Positions 19,304 through 28,654 of a stretch of DNA of 64,000 nt are shown piece by piece. Position 1 is the first letter of the stretch. The number at the start of each line of letters is the position of its first letter. The notes under the pieces were generated by a model that was given only the letters and a program-made list of their open reading frames with translations, had not been told where the DNA came from and did not search any database. This DNA is from Aliidiomarina maris. GTDB taxonomy: Bacteria > Pseudomonadota > Gammaproteobacteria > Enterobacterales > Alteromonadaceae. The stretch is from contig NZ_PIPK01000005.1 in assembly GCF_003987335.1 (NCBI RefSeq), forward strand, positions 124,001-188,000. Direction: 5' to 3'. A program made the position numbers and the translations under genes.

Positions 19304-20378
19304 TTAGCTTGCGGGCTCTAAGCGGTAAACCCCGCCATCACCTTGGTCGGTGACTAAATAGAGAAACCCATCCGGGCCTTGGCGGACGTCCCGAATACGG
19401 CCGATTGTTTCACTCAACAACACCTCTTCATGCACAATATCAGAACCCGAGAATACCAAGCGATGGAGCTGCTCGCGGTAGAGCGAACCAACGAACAAGT
19501 TGCCTTGCCAGTCAGGGAAATGGTCCGCGGTGTAAAATGCCATCCCTGAGGGGGCCATGTTCAGCGGTCCACAGTTCGCCAGTATCTGGGCGGAACGCTA
19601 ATGCTTGGTTGTTGCGGTGGCCAAACGAATAGATCTCAGGGCGCAGGTTGCCCGGCGCTTTGCCAACAAACGGGTTCGCCTCAACCACTCGGCCGTCATC
19701 GTGGAGGCGTAAAATGGAGCCTGCCGGATCAGTTAAGTCTTGTGCGGGGCGGCGGATACCACGATCACCAATGCTAAAGTAAACGCGGTTGTCTTGGTCA
19801 AATACGATGCGCGAGCCGTAATGGCGGCCGGGTTCTTTTAACGGCCCTTCTACATACAACACTTCAACGTCGGTCAAACCATCGCGGTCGTCATTCAAAC
19901 GCGCACGGGCCAGTGCCGTGCCGGTGGCATAGTCTTCATGGGAAACGCCATCATTGTCACCTGGGCTTGAATAGGTGAAGTAAATCCAGCCGTTATCGCT
20001 GTAGTCGGGGTGCAGGGCAACGTCTAACAAGCCACCTTGGTTACCACCTTCTGGCGCGGTTAATTGATCTTCTTCTGCGTCAATGTCGGGCAGTCCTGAC
20101 AAATTGGTGACTTGCCCGGAGTGCACTAACAACATGCGGCCTGTGCGTTCTGTAATCAGCATGGCGCCATCTGGCAACCAAGCGACTGCCCATGGGTGCT
20201 CTAATTCACCCACGACACGGGTCACTTTAAATTGGCTCTCTTCACTGCTGTAAGTGTCTTTCACCACTTCGTGGTCAGTATCGACGCGGTCACTCGCTGC
20301 ATAGGCGCTGGACATAAGACACGCAGCTACGCCCGTGGCGATTAAACTGGGTTTCCAAGCGTTGAATCTCGGCGGCAT
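19304..20378 (-). pseudogene. PQQ-dependent sugar dehydrogenase (YliI/Asd-like), internally deleted and frameshifted
   Basis: The N-terminal frame has a signal peptide (start MPPRFNAWKPSLIATG at 20378, TGGAGA site) and the soluble sugar-dehydrogenase propeller through HPWAVAWLPDGAMLITERTGRM, SFGHRNNQALAFRPD and TGELWTAEHGP. It then shifts frame at about 19550. The other frame continues with APSGMAFYTADHFPDWQG and LFVGSLYREQLHRLVF to the normal C-terminus. Family members carry about 70-80 residues between AEHGP and APSGMAFY that are missing here. The junction shares a GGCCC-like stretch in both frames, suggesting a short-homology deletion. Part of the propeller is lost, so the product is presumably inactive. 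Confidence 0.82.
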
Positions 20379-20542
20379 GATGTTTCTCCAATCATTGGGA
20401 ATGAACAATAAACCTAGTCATGAATTGGGCTACGGGCAAATTTACGACGATTATCAAAAAGCCGTAAAGGGCGTGCAGACGGTTTTTCTTAAGGGATGAA
20501 ACGAGTACCATAGGCGCCTAGTTGTTGACACCACGAGCTATT

Positions 20543-21190
20543 ATGAAACACATCATCGATACCAATCGCTGGCCGCGTCGCGCGCAGTACGAATTTTTCA
20601 GTGAATTTGAAGAGCCTTTTTTTGGCCTAAGCGCAGACGTCGAATGCGGCGCTGCATATAGCCTATGCAAAGCTAAAGGGTATTCGTTCTACTTGTATTA
20701 CCTGCATAAAATTTTGCTGGCCGCGAATCAAATCGAAGAATTCCGTTACCGCATTGAAGACCAGCAGGTGGTGTTATGGGACTCGATTCGAATTGGCGGC
20801 ACGGTAGATCGTGCCGACGGTACCTTTGGCTTTGCGCATTACTCGTTTGCGCAAGACTTTGAGCAATTTGCCCAACTGGCTAAGGCTGAGATGGCACGTG
20901 TACGTGGGCGTAGCGATCTGGAGCATTCAGACGGCCAGGACGATATTATTCACTTCAGTGCGATACCTTGGGTGTCATTCACTAGTTTGAGCCACGCGCG
21001 GCATTTTAAGCGTGCTGATTCTTGCCCCAAGATTTCTACCGGTAAACTGCGTGAAGTAATGACTGGCAAAGGGCTGGCGACTGTGATGCCGGTGTCTGTG
21101 CACGGCCACCATGCGTTAATGGATGGCATGCATGTGGGGCGCTTTTTTGAACTGCTGGAAGCGCTCTTAGGCAGCGAATCGCAACCCTAG
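20543..21190 (+). CDS. CatA-like acetyltransferase (type A chloramphenicol acetyltransferase family)
   Basis: A 215-residue protein of the trimeric acetyl-CoA transferase family. The catalytic motif HGHHALMDGMHVGRFF near residue 190 matches HHxxxDG, and IPWVSFTSLSHARHF near residue 145 matches the family NPWxSFTS block. Base composition is like that of its neighbours and no mobile element is adjacent, so it is a resident gene. Whether it acetylates chloramphenicol or another hydroxyl compound cannot be read from the sequence. The ATG at 20543 was chosen because it begins the family N-terminus (IDTNRWPRRAQYEFF). Confidence 0.85.
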   Translation: MKHIIDTNRWPRRAQYEFFSEFEEPFFGLSADVECGAAYSLCKAKGYSFYLYYLHKILLAANQIEEFRYRIEDQQVVLWDSIRIGGTVDRADGTFGFAHYSFAQDFEQFAQLAKAEMARVRGRSDLEHSDGQDDIIHFSAIPWVSFTSLSHARHFKRADSCPKISTGKLREVMTGKGLATVMPVSVHGHHALMDGMHVGRFFELLEALLGSESQP

Positions 21191-21223
21191 TGGGTGACGG
21201 ACAAGCGCCATTGTCTGGCGCCG

Positions 21224-21571
21224 CTAGCGCCGGACTTTGCGCGCGATAGGCAAATAGCCAATTAAAAACAAGATCCAGAATGCGATAGCGTCGGCGGCGC
21301 TGATATAGGCATAGTCGAACGCCCCAGAGCGCACAATGGTGATTTTTACTACCGCAACCGCAAAGCCAATCGCGAGCATGGTATAGTGACTGCGAAAGCG
21401 ACGACCGCTTAAGCGGCTACCCAGCCAGTAGCCGCTGACGACAAGTGCAGACATCAGGCAGGCCAGTAACCCAAGATAAAGTACGAAGCCAATACTGATA
21501 TCGTCGGCAAATGCCATTTCAGGCAATCCAACTAGGTGCAAAAATACGTACCCAAGAAACAAAAAAATCAC
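21224..21571 (-). CDS. Small membrane protein of unknown function
   Basis: A 115-residue protein with three to four hydrophobic helices (MIFLFLGYVFLHLVG, ISIGFVLYLGLLACLMSALVVSG split across residues 26-48, YTMLAIGFAVAVVKI, AIAFWILFLIGYLP) and a basic C-terminal tail (ARKVRR). The start appears to be GTG at 21571. No family is recognised. It runs opposite to the flanking acetyltransferase and CLCA_X genes. Confidence 0.5.
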   Translation of the reverse strand: MIFLFLGYVFLHLVGLPEMAFADDISIGFVLYLGLLACLMSALVVSGYWLGSRLSGRRFRSHYTMLAIGFAVAVVKITIVRSGAFDYAYISAADAIAFWILFLIGYLPIARKVRR

Positions 21572-21668
21572 TACTTACGCCTTTGTCGTCGAAACTACCG
21601 TGATTCGCATCATACCGTTGCAAGCACGACATGACTAGTCAGGTAGCGTTGAGGTTGAGGTGACTCAG

Positions 21669-22490
21669 ATGTCAAAATTGCCAAATTCGCGTGGTTTGAA
21701 CCGCAATTTTTACCGCAATGGCCCTGACGTGCGTGGTGGCCAAGATGTATCGTTTGCTGACATCCAACGCGAGTATAATTTTTATGCGGTGCGCATTGGG
21801 CGCTGGGTGACGCCTGCGGAGCAGCAACGAGCCGCTAACCTCTTTTACGATGCGCTCTATGATTTGTCCGCATGGCTGCAAGTTCCGCCGCAAGTCATTT
21901 CGTTACAAGGCCAGCTTGGTCTTCACTTTGCGATTGGTGGCCAGCGTCATAGTTGTGCGCATTATGAACCTGCTGCACGGGTGCTGGCGCTGGCGAAAAA
22001 TGCTGGCGGCGGCAGCCTGGCCCATGAATGGTTTCATGCGTATGACGACTACATTTGCACGCATATGTTCAGTCAGGTTAAGCAATTACCTAGCGGTGCT
22101 TTCGCAAGTAGTACATGGCTACAGCAAGACTATACGCCCCACCCATTGAACGAGTTACTGCATAAAGCGTTTAAGGCGTTGTACCTAAATACCAGTGGGG
22201 ACGGGCCAAGCGACTTTATGCAGCATTGTTTACGGGTTGATCAAGCGCTAGGGCGGGTCTATTTTTCCATGCCTGAAGAGATGGCTGCCCGCAGCTTCGA
22301 GCACATGCTGCAATTGTTACCAAGCAAAAACTATTTTCTAGTCTCTGGCACTTTGCAAAGTGACACTGCCCAAGCCGGGCTTTACCCCCCTGACACCATT
22401 CAGGCTCGATTTGGCGCGGCTATACTTGGCTACTTTCATAGTTTAGGTGCCGCATTGCAGCGGCGTGAACAGCGCGGTGTGGTGAAGTAA
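21669..22490 (+). CDS. CLCA_X family protein with a metallopeptidase-like motif
   Basis: A 273-residue protein starting MSKLPNSRGLNRNFYRNGPDV. The segment GGSLAHEWFHAYDDYICTHMF near residue 115 has an HExxH zinc-binding pattern, consistent with a peptidase or peptidase-like fold, and is the conserved core of proteins annotated as the CLCA_X family in Alteromonadales and vibrios. The later block YFSMPEEMAARSFEHMLQ could supply a third ligand. GAGG lies eight bases before the ATG. No substrate is known. There is no signal peptide, so it is probably cytoplasmic. Confidence 0.75.
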   Translation: MSKLPNSRGLNRNFYRNGPDVRGGQDVSFADIQREYNFYAVRIGRWVTPAEQQRAANLFYDALYDLSAWLQVPPQVISLQGQLGLHFAIGGQRHSCAHYEPAARVLALAKNAGGGSLAHEWFHAYDDYICTHMFSQVKQLPSGAFASSTWLQQDYTPHPLNELLHKAFKALYLNTSGDGPSDFMQHCLRVDQALGRVYFSMPEEMAARSFEHMLQLLPSKNYFLVSGTLQSDTAQAGLYPPDTIQARFGAAILGYFHSLGAALQRREQRGVVK

Positions 22491-22505
22491 CCGCCGCGCC
22501 GCAAG

Positions 22506-23435
22506 TTATTCGGGGTTAGCGCTGCTGGCGACTTTAACTTCGTCGCCAGGCTTGGCGCCTAAGAGCTTCTCAACACGCATCAGTAGCATGATCAGCGCAA
22601 TGCCCAAGCCGACGCATCCAAGGGCGAGGAGCATATCACTGCTGCCATAGATATCAGCATACTCACCTGGTGTTAGCCATTCGGTGGCACCCGCGCTTTG
22701 ATGTTGCCAAGGCCAAATGCGCAGTAGCGCACCAATCACGACCCCGCACAACAAGGCCAGCATAGCGTCATGGAAGCGCTGTAATAGGGCACTTAAAATA
22801 CGTGAAAATACCAGTAAGCCGACAATACAACCAGTTGCAAATAAGGCTAAGCGAACAAGATTAAAGTCGCTTACCGCCGCCACCACTGGTGCGTACATGC
22901 CCATCAACAGCAACAAGAAACTGCCTGAAATGCCAGGTAGGATCATCGCGCAAATGGCGATAAAGCCTGCAATTAAGAACATCCAGGTTTGTGGGCTGCT
23001 TTGCACTGGGGTTAAAAAGCTCACGGCAGCTGCCACTAGCACGCCAAAACCCAGCAAAAGCCATCGCTTTGGCGTGAACCGAATGGGTTGTAAAAGCAGT
23101 GGTAAGGCCCCTAAGATTAAGCCGTTAAACAGTGCCCATAAAGGCACCGGCCGGTGTTCCAGCAAGTAGGTGATAGCACTTGCGAGTGTCGCAATGCTGA
23201 TTAATATGCCACTAAATAAGCAGAGCAAAAAAGTGCCGTCAACATGCTGCCAAAACGTCCCCCAACGCCCACGGCGAAGTAGATTGAGCGCAGTCAGGTT
23301 AAACCGGGTTAACGCCGTTAAGAAGCGATCGTAAATGCCTAAGATAAACGCGAGAGTACCACCCGAGACGCCCGGCACAATATCCGCAGCGCCCATCGCA
23401 AGGCCTTTAATCAACCAATTGATATATTGCTTCAT
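22506..23435 (-). CDS. DUF368 membrane protein, probable undecaprenyl-phosphate translocase
   Basis: A 309-residue integral membrane protein of the DUF368 family. It opens MKQYINWLIKGLAMGAADIVPGVSGGTLAFILGIYD (in parts: GAADIVPGVSGGTLAF near residue 16) and repeats the signature in the second half as ICAMILPGISGSFLLLLMG near residue 160, the typical inverted-repeat layout. DUF368 (PopT) and DedA-type proteins have been shown to recycle undecaprenyl phosphate across the membrane for cell-envelope synthesis. About eight helices are visible. The start lies 2 bases from the end of the phytochrome gene on the same strand, so it is likely the third gene of that transcript. Confidence 0.88.
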   Translation of the reverse strand: MKQYINWLIKGLAMGAADIVPGVSGGTLAFILGIYDRFLTALTRFNLTALNLLRRGRWGTFWQHVDGTFLLCLFSGILISIATLASAITYLLEHRPVPLWALFNGLILGALPLLLQPIRFTPKRWLLLGFGVLVAAAVSFLTPVQSSPQTWMFLIAGFIAICAMILPGISGSFLLLLMGMYAPVVAAVSDFNLVRLALFATGCIVGLLVFSRILSALLQRFHDAMLALLCGVVIGALLRIWPWQHQSAGATEWLTPGEYADIYGSSDMLLALGCVGLGIALIMLLMRVEKLLGAKPGDEVKVASSANPE

Positions 23436-23437
23436 GG

Positions 23438-25507
23438 TTAGGCTGACTCGCTGTCCGCATTGGCTTTCGAGCCGCTATTGCTGCCGTCACTGACGACTTG
23501 ATCGCGCCCTTGTTGCTTAGCCCGATACATCGCTTTATCGGCACGCTCAACAATACTGTCCCAGGTCTGATCATGCTGAAATTCTGCGACCCCGATGCTG
23601 ACAGTAACCTTGGGTAAGTCGCCCACCTGCAAGTTAGCCACCGCCTGGCGTACCCGCTCTGCCAGGCCAAGGGCGTCATTGGCGCGGGTATCGGAAGTAA
23701 TGACGATAAACTCCTCGCCCCCCCAACGCGCAAAAATATCGGTTTCACGAACTAAGCCCGCAACTTCATCGCATACCGCTTGTAAGACTTGATCGCCGAC
23801 GTTATGCCCATGCTGGTCGTTAATTTGCTTAAAACGGTCTAAATCAAGTAGCAGTACCGACAACGGGTGTTGGTAACGTTTGGCCTTCTGCAGCCCTTCT
23901 TTTAAGCGCTGTTCGGCGTAACGACGATTCCACACCCCAGTCAGGTCGTCGCGCTCAGCCAGTTCGGTCAGCTTGGCATTCGCACAGGCGAGCTTTTCGT
24001 TGAGACTCTTAAGGTGCATGCTGTCGGTGACAACCAAGAGGTCACGGGCGAGGTCACGGGCGGCAAACAATGTTTCATCTGACCAAGGCGCACTCTGGCC
24101 TTCGACCTTTTGCTGCCACATGGCAAATGACTTACGTGGCCCCAGCATGTCGCCGGTCGCCCCTTTATACACTTGCTTTTCTGGTTTGCCTGCCCAACTG
24201 CGAACTTCAACTTCTTCCTTGCGGTAGAATAGCAACCAAGCCGGTTCTTCGCCCTGAAGGTACATGGGTACCGCCATTAAACCAGCAAAGTCGCGGTCGT
24301 CCGATTGCAGGGTCAACCCAGTACTTTGCAAAATGTTGCGGGTCGACCAATAAGGCTGGCGCTGGACGTTCTCATTCAGCCATGCAGTGATAGCTCGGCA
24401 GCTAGTTTGAGTAGGTAAATTGCCCATTGAGCAAACCCTTTGCTGGCCTTCAATGTAACAACAACCGTCCGCATTCAGCACGTCTAGCCAGCCTTGTGCA
24501 TGGTTATCAAATAATTGCTGCGGGGTTTGACTTCTGGCGTCGTCACGCGCCATGGTGTCACGTAGCTTATGTACTTGACGTTGGTAGCCCTGAGTCGCTG
24601 CTTGCTCCAGGTAAAAGAAACGTTGGCTGGCGTACTGCACCATTAATACAAGGGCTTCACGGGTTTTTACGTTCAACCAAATATCTTCGATATGGTGACA
24701 AGCGATGATACCCCAGAGCTTATTTTCATTAAAAATACCAATAGAGCTCGACGCGGCGACCCCAAGGTTCTGCAAATACTGCATATGGATGGGCGACACC
24801 GCACGCAGCGCACCGGCACTCATATTCACCGGTGTCTGCTCGAGGGTATCAGCCGCTGCTTGTAACGGAATTGGATTTTGCGTTGCAGATCCTATTATCC
24901 GAAATGGGTTGTGGCTGTACATCGCGCGCGCTTGAGCTGGGATATCGCTGGCAGGGAAATGGTGGCCAAGCATGCTGCTAAGTCGTTGTCCGGTGGCGTC
25001 GGCAGTCACGCGGCCATGCCAATCGGCGTCAAACTGGTACACCATCACGCGCTCAAACCCTGAAACTCGGCGCACTTGACGGGTCAGCTCGTTGAGTAAG
25101 TCCTGTGGAGTTTGCTGGTTAGCAAATGCATGGATAGCGCGCTCAAGGGTGCGTCGGATACTGGTTTGGGCGTGGTGAGGCGCCAGTCGTTCTGCTTCGA
25201 CGACCCAGTAACTATCACTTGCGTAGACCAAGTAGGCGATGCCGCCAACTTCTACGCTAAGGGTTTCACCAAATTGTAATGCCTCATGGGCTTGCTGCAG
25301 TACCCAACCATCAATCAAGCTATGTGCGCTGGCTTGCCAAATATCGTCAACGGCAAAAAAATCCGCAGCGTTGGCACTGGCCTGCAGCACACGTGAAAAA
25401 TAGGGGCTAAACGCTAACATCGCGCCGTAGGGTTGGATACCCCCAGGAATATGAATTGGCTCTTGTTCACACGCGTCAATTAACGGCTGTAACTCTGATT
25501 GGCTCAC
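23438..25507 (-). CDS. bphP: Bacteriophytochrome with diguanylate cyclase output
   Basis: A 689-residue red/far-red photoreceptor. Cys13 (LIDACEQEPIHIPGGIQPYG) is the biliverdin-attachment Cys of bacteriophytochromes. The PAS domain (about 14-115) is followed by GAF with FPASDIPAQARAMY (PASDIP 185-190) and the chromophore His in SPIHMQYLQN (His241), then PHY with its tongue motif PRKSF (457-461). The output is GGDEF with an intact RWGGEEF site (596-600) and an inhibitory I-site RETD at 587-590. Light should therefore control synthesis of cyclic di-GMP. Its ATG overlaps the heme oxygenase stop by 4 bases. Confidence 0.95.
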   Translation of the reverse strand: MSQSELQPLIDACEQEPIHIPGGIQPYGAMLAFSPYFSRVLQASANAADFFAVDDIWQASAHSLIDGWVLQQAHEALQFGETLSVEVGGIAYLVYASDSYWVVEAERLAPHHAQTSIRRTLERAIHAFANQQTPQDLLNELTRQVRRVSGFERVMVYQFDADWHGRVTADATGQRLSSMLGHHFPASDIPAQARAMYSHNPFRIIGSATQNPIPLQAAADTLEQTPVNMSAGALRAVSPIHMQYLQNLGVAASSSIGIFNENKLWGIIACHHIEDIWLNVKTREALVLMVQYASQRFFYLEQAATQGYQRQVHKLRDTMARDDARSQTPQQLFDNHAQGWLDVLNADGCCYIEGQQRVCSMGNLPTQTSCRAITAWLNENVQRQPYWSTRNILQSTGLTLQSDDRDFAGLMAVPMYLQGEEPAWLLFYRKEEVEVRSWAGKPEKQVYKGATGDMLGPRKSFAMWQQKVEGQSAPWSDETLFAARDLARDLLVVTDSMHLKSLNEKLACANAKLTELAERDDLTGVWNRRYAEQRLKEGLQKAKRYQHPLSVLLLDLDRFKQINDQHGHNVGDQVLQAVCDEVAGLVRETDIFARWGGEEFIVITSDTRANDALGLAERVRQAVANLQVGDLPKVTVSIGVAEFQHDQTWDSIVERADKAMYRAKQQGRDQVVSDGSNSGSKANADSESA

Positions 25508-26151
25508 GCTAAATAGCTCCCTTCATCAAGAGGATTAAGGTCGAGTACATGTTCAACTAAGTGCTGTAAGAACTCGAATAATTGGGTGGCAGCATGGCAA
25601 CTTAGTGCGCATTGCTCAGCCGTTGGTGTGACTTGAGACAAGTGCTTAAGCAGCACAGGCCATGCATGAGGGCCGTCTGCTTGTGCGCTAAAATACGCTA
25701 AACCCGTGCTTGGGGTTAATTTTAGTAGCTTAGCAACTTTTGGTGCAATTATTTTAGCGCCTTGGCTCGAGCCTTCCACCACGTAGGCAAAGCCAAGTAA
25801 CATCGCCTGTTGTTCGTTGGTGGTCGCGCTCTCAAACTGGTGACGCCAACTCGGTTGACCGCTATCGAATTGAGTTTCCGCGTTCATTGCGTTTAAATCC
25901 CGTAGCAACCAAGACAGGCGCGGTTGGTAGGTATACCCGTTTGGCAAATTGCTGGCCGAGCGAAAGCAGTCATCGACCTGCTGGTAGAACTGCGCGAACA
26001 CGGTCAGCACTTGAATGTATCGCTCTCGGCTTAGACTACTTTGCAGCAGTTGGCGCATCAGCGCACTGCGCTCCAGCGCTTGGTGCGGAGCGCTGGTGGC
26101 TTGGCGCAGGTGAGCCAATAAGTCGTCATGTGAATTGTGTCGTTCAGGCAT
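25504..26151 (-). CDS. bphO: Heme oxygenase (biliverdin synthesis for the phytochrome)
   Basis: A 215-residue BphO-type heme oxygenase that would open heme to biliverdin, the chromophore of the neighbouring photoreceptor. The proximal His is in LRQATSAPHQALERSAL near residue 22, and the distal glycine-rich helix is FAYVVEGSSQGAKIIAP near residue 122. Its stop overlaps the phytochrome start in the minus-strand ATGA arrangement (25504-25507), indicating translational coupling: chromophore enzyme first, apoprotein second. Confidence 0.9.
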   Translation of the reverse strand: MPERHNSHDDLLAHLRQATSAPHQALERSALMRQLLQSSLSRERYIQVLTVFAQFYQQVDDCFRSASNLPNGYTYQPRLSWLLRDLNAMNAETQFDSGQPSWRHQFESATTNEQQAMLLGFAYVVEGSSQGAKIIAPKVAKLLKLTPSTGLAYFSAQADGPHAWPVLLKHLSQVTPTAEQCALSCHAATQLFEFLQHLVEHVLDLNPLDEGSYLA

Positions 26152-26170
26152 ACATTACCAAACTATTGCA

Positions 26171-28465
26171 TTAACGCAGCAGACTATCATGTAAGAACTC
26201 GGTCATCATAGTACGCAGGTGTAAAGATGTGCCTTCCCCTTCATTAATGCCATGGCTTCGATTCGGGTAGCTCATAAACTGAAACTGCTTTTGGTGGGCA
26301 ACCAACTCATCAATCAGGCGCTCTGAACCTTGGTAATGCACGTTGTCATCGGCAGTACCATGTACCAATAGCAGCTTGCCCTGCAAATTAGCAGCATGGG
26401 TCACCGCACTGGTGTATGCATAGCTGTCAGCTGCGTCTGGCAATAAGCCTGAATAGCGCTCCTGATAAATGGTGTCGTACAAACGCAGATCAGGCACGGG
26501 GGCAAGGGCAATACCCGCGTGGAATTTATCCGGATAGCGGAATAGCGCATTTAAGGTTTGTGAACCACCGCCACTATGTCCCCAGATCGCCACCCGGTTG
26601 CCGTCAATATAAGGTGATTGAGCTAGAATGTGATCCAGCGCATCGGCTTGATCGCGTACAGTCACCACACCGAGTTGTTGATAGATCGAATGGCGCCATG
26701 CTTGTCCACGCGGGGCTCGCGTGCCGCGATTATCGATCGACACCACAATAAACCCTTGTTGAGTTAAATACTCGTGCCATAACCAACTGTGTCCTGACCA
26801 GCGGTCAGCAACCGTTTGTCCCCAGGGCTCGCCATACACATACATCACTAATGGATAGCTTTGGCGCGGGTCGAAGTCAGCAGGCCGCATCATGTAACCG
26901 TCAAGCTCAAGGCCATCACGTGCTGGTACGCAGAAAAACTCGGTCTCACTGGTTACGCGTTGGGCTAAGGTTTGACTCAGTGCGTGGTTCATTTCCAGCT
27001 CGGCAACTGTGCTATGTGCAGGCAGCGCGAGCATGCGTGTTTGTGGCGCTTGTCCCATACGTGACACCGTATGAATGGCATAATCGCCAGCATGACTAAT
27101 TTGATAATCATGATAGCCAGGCCACTCAGTTGGGGTTAAGCGTTCGACTTGCTGTCCGGTCAAAGACACGCGTAGTAAGACGGTTTGTAACGGATTATCC
27201 GGCGCAGCTACGTAATACACCCAGCCTTGATTGCTGCGATCACTGACAATTTGTTTCACATCTATCACATCATAAGCATGCGCGTTCAAGTCAGCGAGTG
27301 GGGTAATTGTTGCACCGTCGGCACTGCGGTCCACGCGGTACAATTGGCGATAGCCAGCGCGCTCACTAAGCCAGGTAAATGAACGGCCCTGATTAAAGAA
27401 CTGTAGGTCGTCGACTTGCTCGACCCAAGCATCGCTTTGCTCGCTGAGCAGGTGTTGCACTTGGCCGTCGTCAATTTGGGTGACCCATAAATGCATCGTA
27501 TTTTGCGCACGATTCATTTGCTGTACTAACAGCTCGTCACTGTTGCCAGCCCACTGCATGCGCACTAAGTAGTGATCACGCGGTGCGCCTGGAATTTGCA
27601 TCCACGTGGTGTCACCGCCGTCACTTGGTAGCACGCCAATCCGCATAGCCGAGTTGGTTTCACCTACTTTTGGGTAAGGGAATTGAGTCAGAGTCGGATA
27701 CAGTTGCGAGACATTGTCTATCATTGTGAATAAAGGAACACCGGACGTGTCCAACTGCCAGTAGGCAATATGGCGACCATCAGGGCTCCAGCTAAAGCCG
27801 TCGCGCAGGTAGAACTCTTCTTCGTTGACCCAGTCGAAGGTACCGTTGATGATATCCTCGCTACCATCAAAAGTGAGCTGAGTGACCGTCATATCGGCCA
27901 GCGCCTGAACGTAAATATTATTGTTCTGCACAAATGCAACCCGGTCGCCTTGGGGGTTAAATTTGGCAAATTGCAGTGTCGCTTCGCTAAACTCCTGACC
28001 TAATTGGACTAAACTACCTGACCCCGCGTTAGCGTTGCGATCAAGCACCCAATAGTCGCCCAAGGTATGCGTGCGCCAGGAACGCCGCGTGTTGGTGAAG
28101 ATTAATAACTTTTGCGCATCATCAGACCACACATAGTCAGCCACATTGAGGGCTAACGACTCGCCTTCCGGGGTTAGTTCGTTTGCACTGACCAGTACCT
28201 CACGCTCGCTACCGTCAGCACTGTAACGCACAATATCGACCCCTTCATTGTCACTGGCTTCTAAGGTCGTGTAACCGCTACCGTCCTGTAGCCAGCGACT
28301 GGTGGCAAAGCGGCGTACCTGAAAGGTGTTGTCCGCGTATACGTCGGCTAAACTAAATGTGGTCTCGGCGCTAGGCGACGGGGCTGGATTCGAGCTAACA
28401 CAGGCGGATAGCAAGATAGTGGTGCTCAGTGTTAGGGCGGCGGTGATGCGAAGCATTGTGTTCAT
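26171..28465 (-). CDS. Dipeptidyl peptidase IV-type serine peptidase (family S9B), lipoprotein
   Basis: A 764-residue enzyme that would remove N-terminal dipeptides, usually Xaa-Pro. A lipoprotein signal ends in LLSAC (Cys22), so it is membrane-anchored in the envelope. The N-terminal eight-bladed propeller includes the substrate-binding pair in FDWVNEEEFYLRDGFSWSPDG. The C-terminal alpha/beta-hydrolase has the nucleophile AIWGHSGGGSQTL near residue 625, the Asp in LLVHGTADDNVHYQ and the His in NRSHGINEGEG. The nucleophile elbow is GHSGG rather than the more usual GWSYGG. Length is normal. Confidence 0.93.
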   Translation of the reverse strand: MNTMLRITAALTLSTTILLSACVSSNPAPSPSAETTFSLADVYADNTFQVRRFATSRWLQDGSGYTTLEASDNEGVDIVRYSADGSEREVLVSANELTPEGESLALNVADYVWSDDAQKLLIFTNTRRSWRTHTLGDYWVLDRNANAGSGSLVQLGQEFSEATLQFAKFNPQGDRVAFVQNNNIYVQALADMTVTQLTFDGSEDIINGTFDWVNEEEFYLRDGFSWSPDGRHIAYWQLDTSGVPLFTMIDNVSQLYPTLTQFPYPKVGETNSAMRIGVLPSDGGDTTWMQIPGAPRDHYLVRMQWAGNSDELLVQQMNRAQNTMHLWVTQIDDGQVQHLLSEQSDAWVEQVDDLQFFNQGRSFTWLSERAGYRQLYRVDRSADGATITPLADLNAHAYDVIDVKQIVSDRSNQGWVYYVAAPDNPLQTVLLRVSLTGQQVERLTPTEWPGYHDYQISHAGDYAIHTVSRMGQAPQTRMLALPAHSTVAELEMNHALSQTLAQRVTSETEFFCVPARDGLELDGYMMRPADFDPRQSYPLVMYVYGEPWGQTVADRWSGHSWLWHEYLTQQGFIVVSIDNRGTRAPRGQAWRHSIYQQLGVVTVRDQADALDHILAQSPYIDGNRVAIWGHSGGGSQTLNALFRYPDKFHAGIALAPVPDLRLYDTIYQERYSGLLPDAADSYAYTSAVTHAANLQGKLLLVHGTADDNVHYQGSERLIDELVAHQKQFQFMSYPNRSHGINEGEGTSLHLRTMMTEFLHDSLLR

Positions 28466-28654
28466 GCTGAATTCTCAAGCAGATCATTAGTGCTGGCAGT
28501 GTATCGGCTTTTTTAACAAAGAAACACTGTTACTCGACCTTGAACTTTTACGCCGTTATCCACATATCTTTATACATAAGGCTGCCAACAGAGCAGCACG
28601 CCATTCATTGACGCCGATGGGTCTGATGCCCATTAGGTCTAAGGGTTTTGTTGT

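Noticed and set aside
20543-21190. Acquired chloramphenicol resistance gene
   Set aside because: Base composition resembles the neighbours and there is no mobile element beside it; resident CatA-like genes are common.
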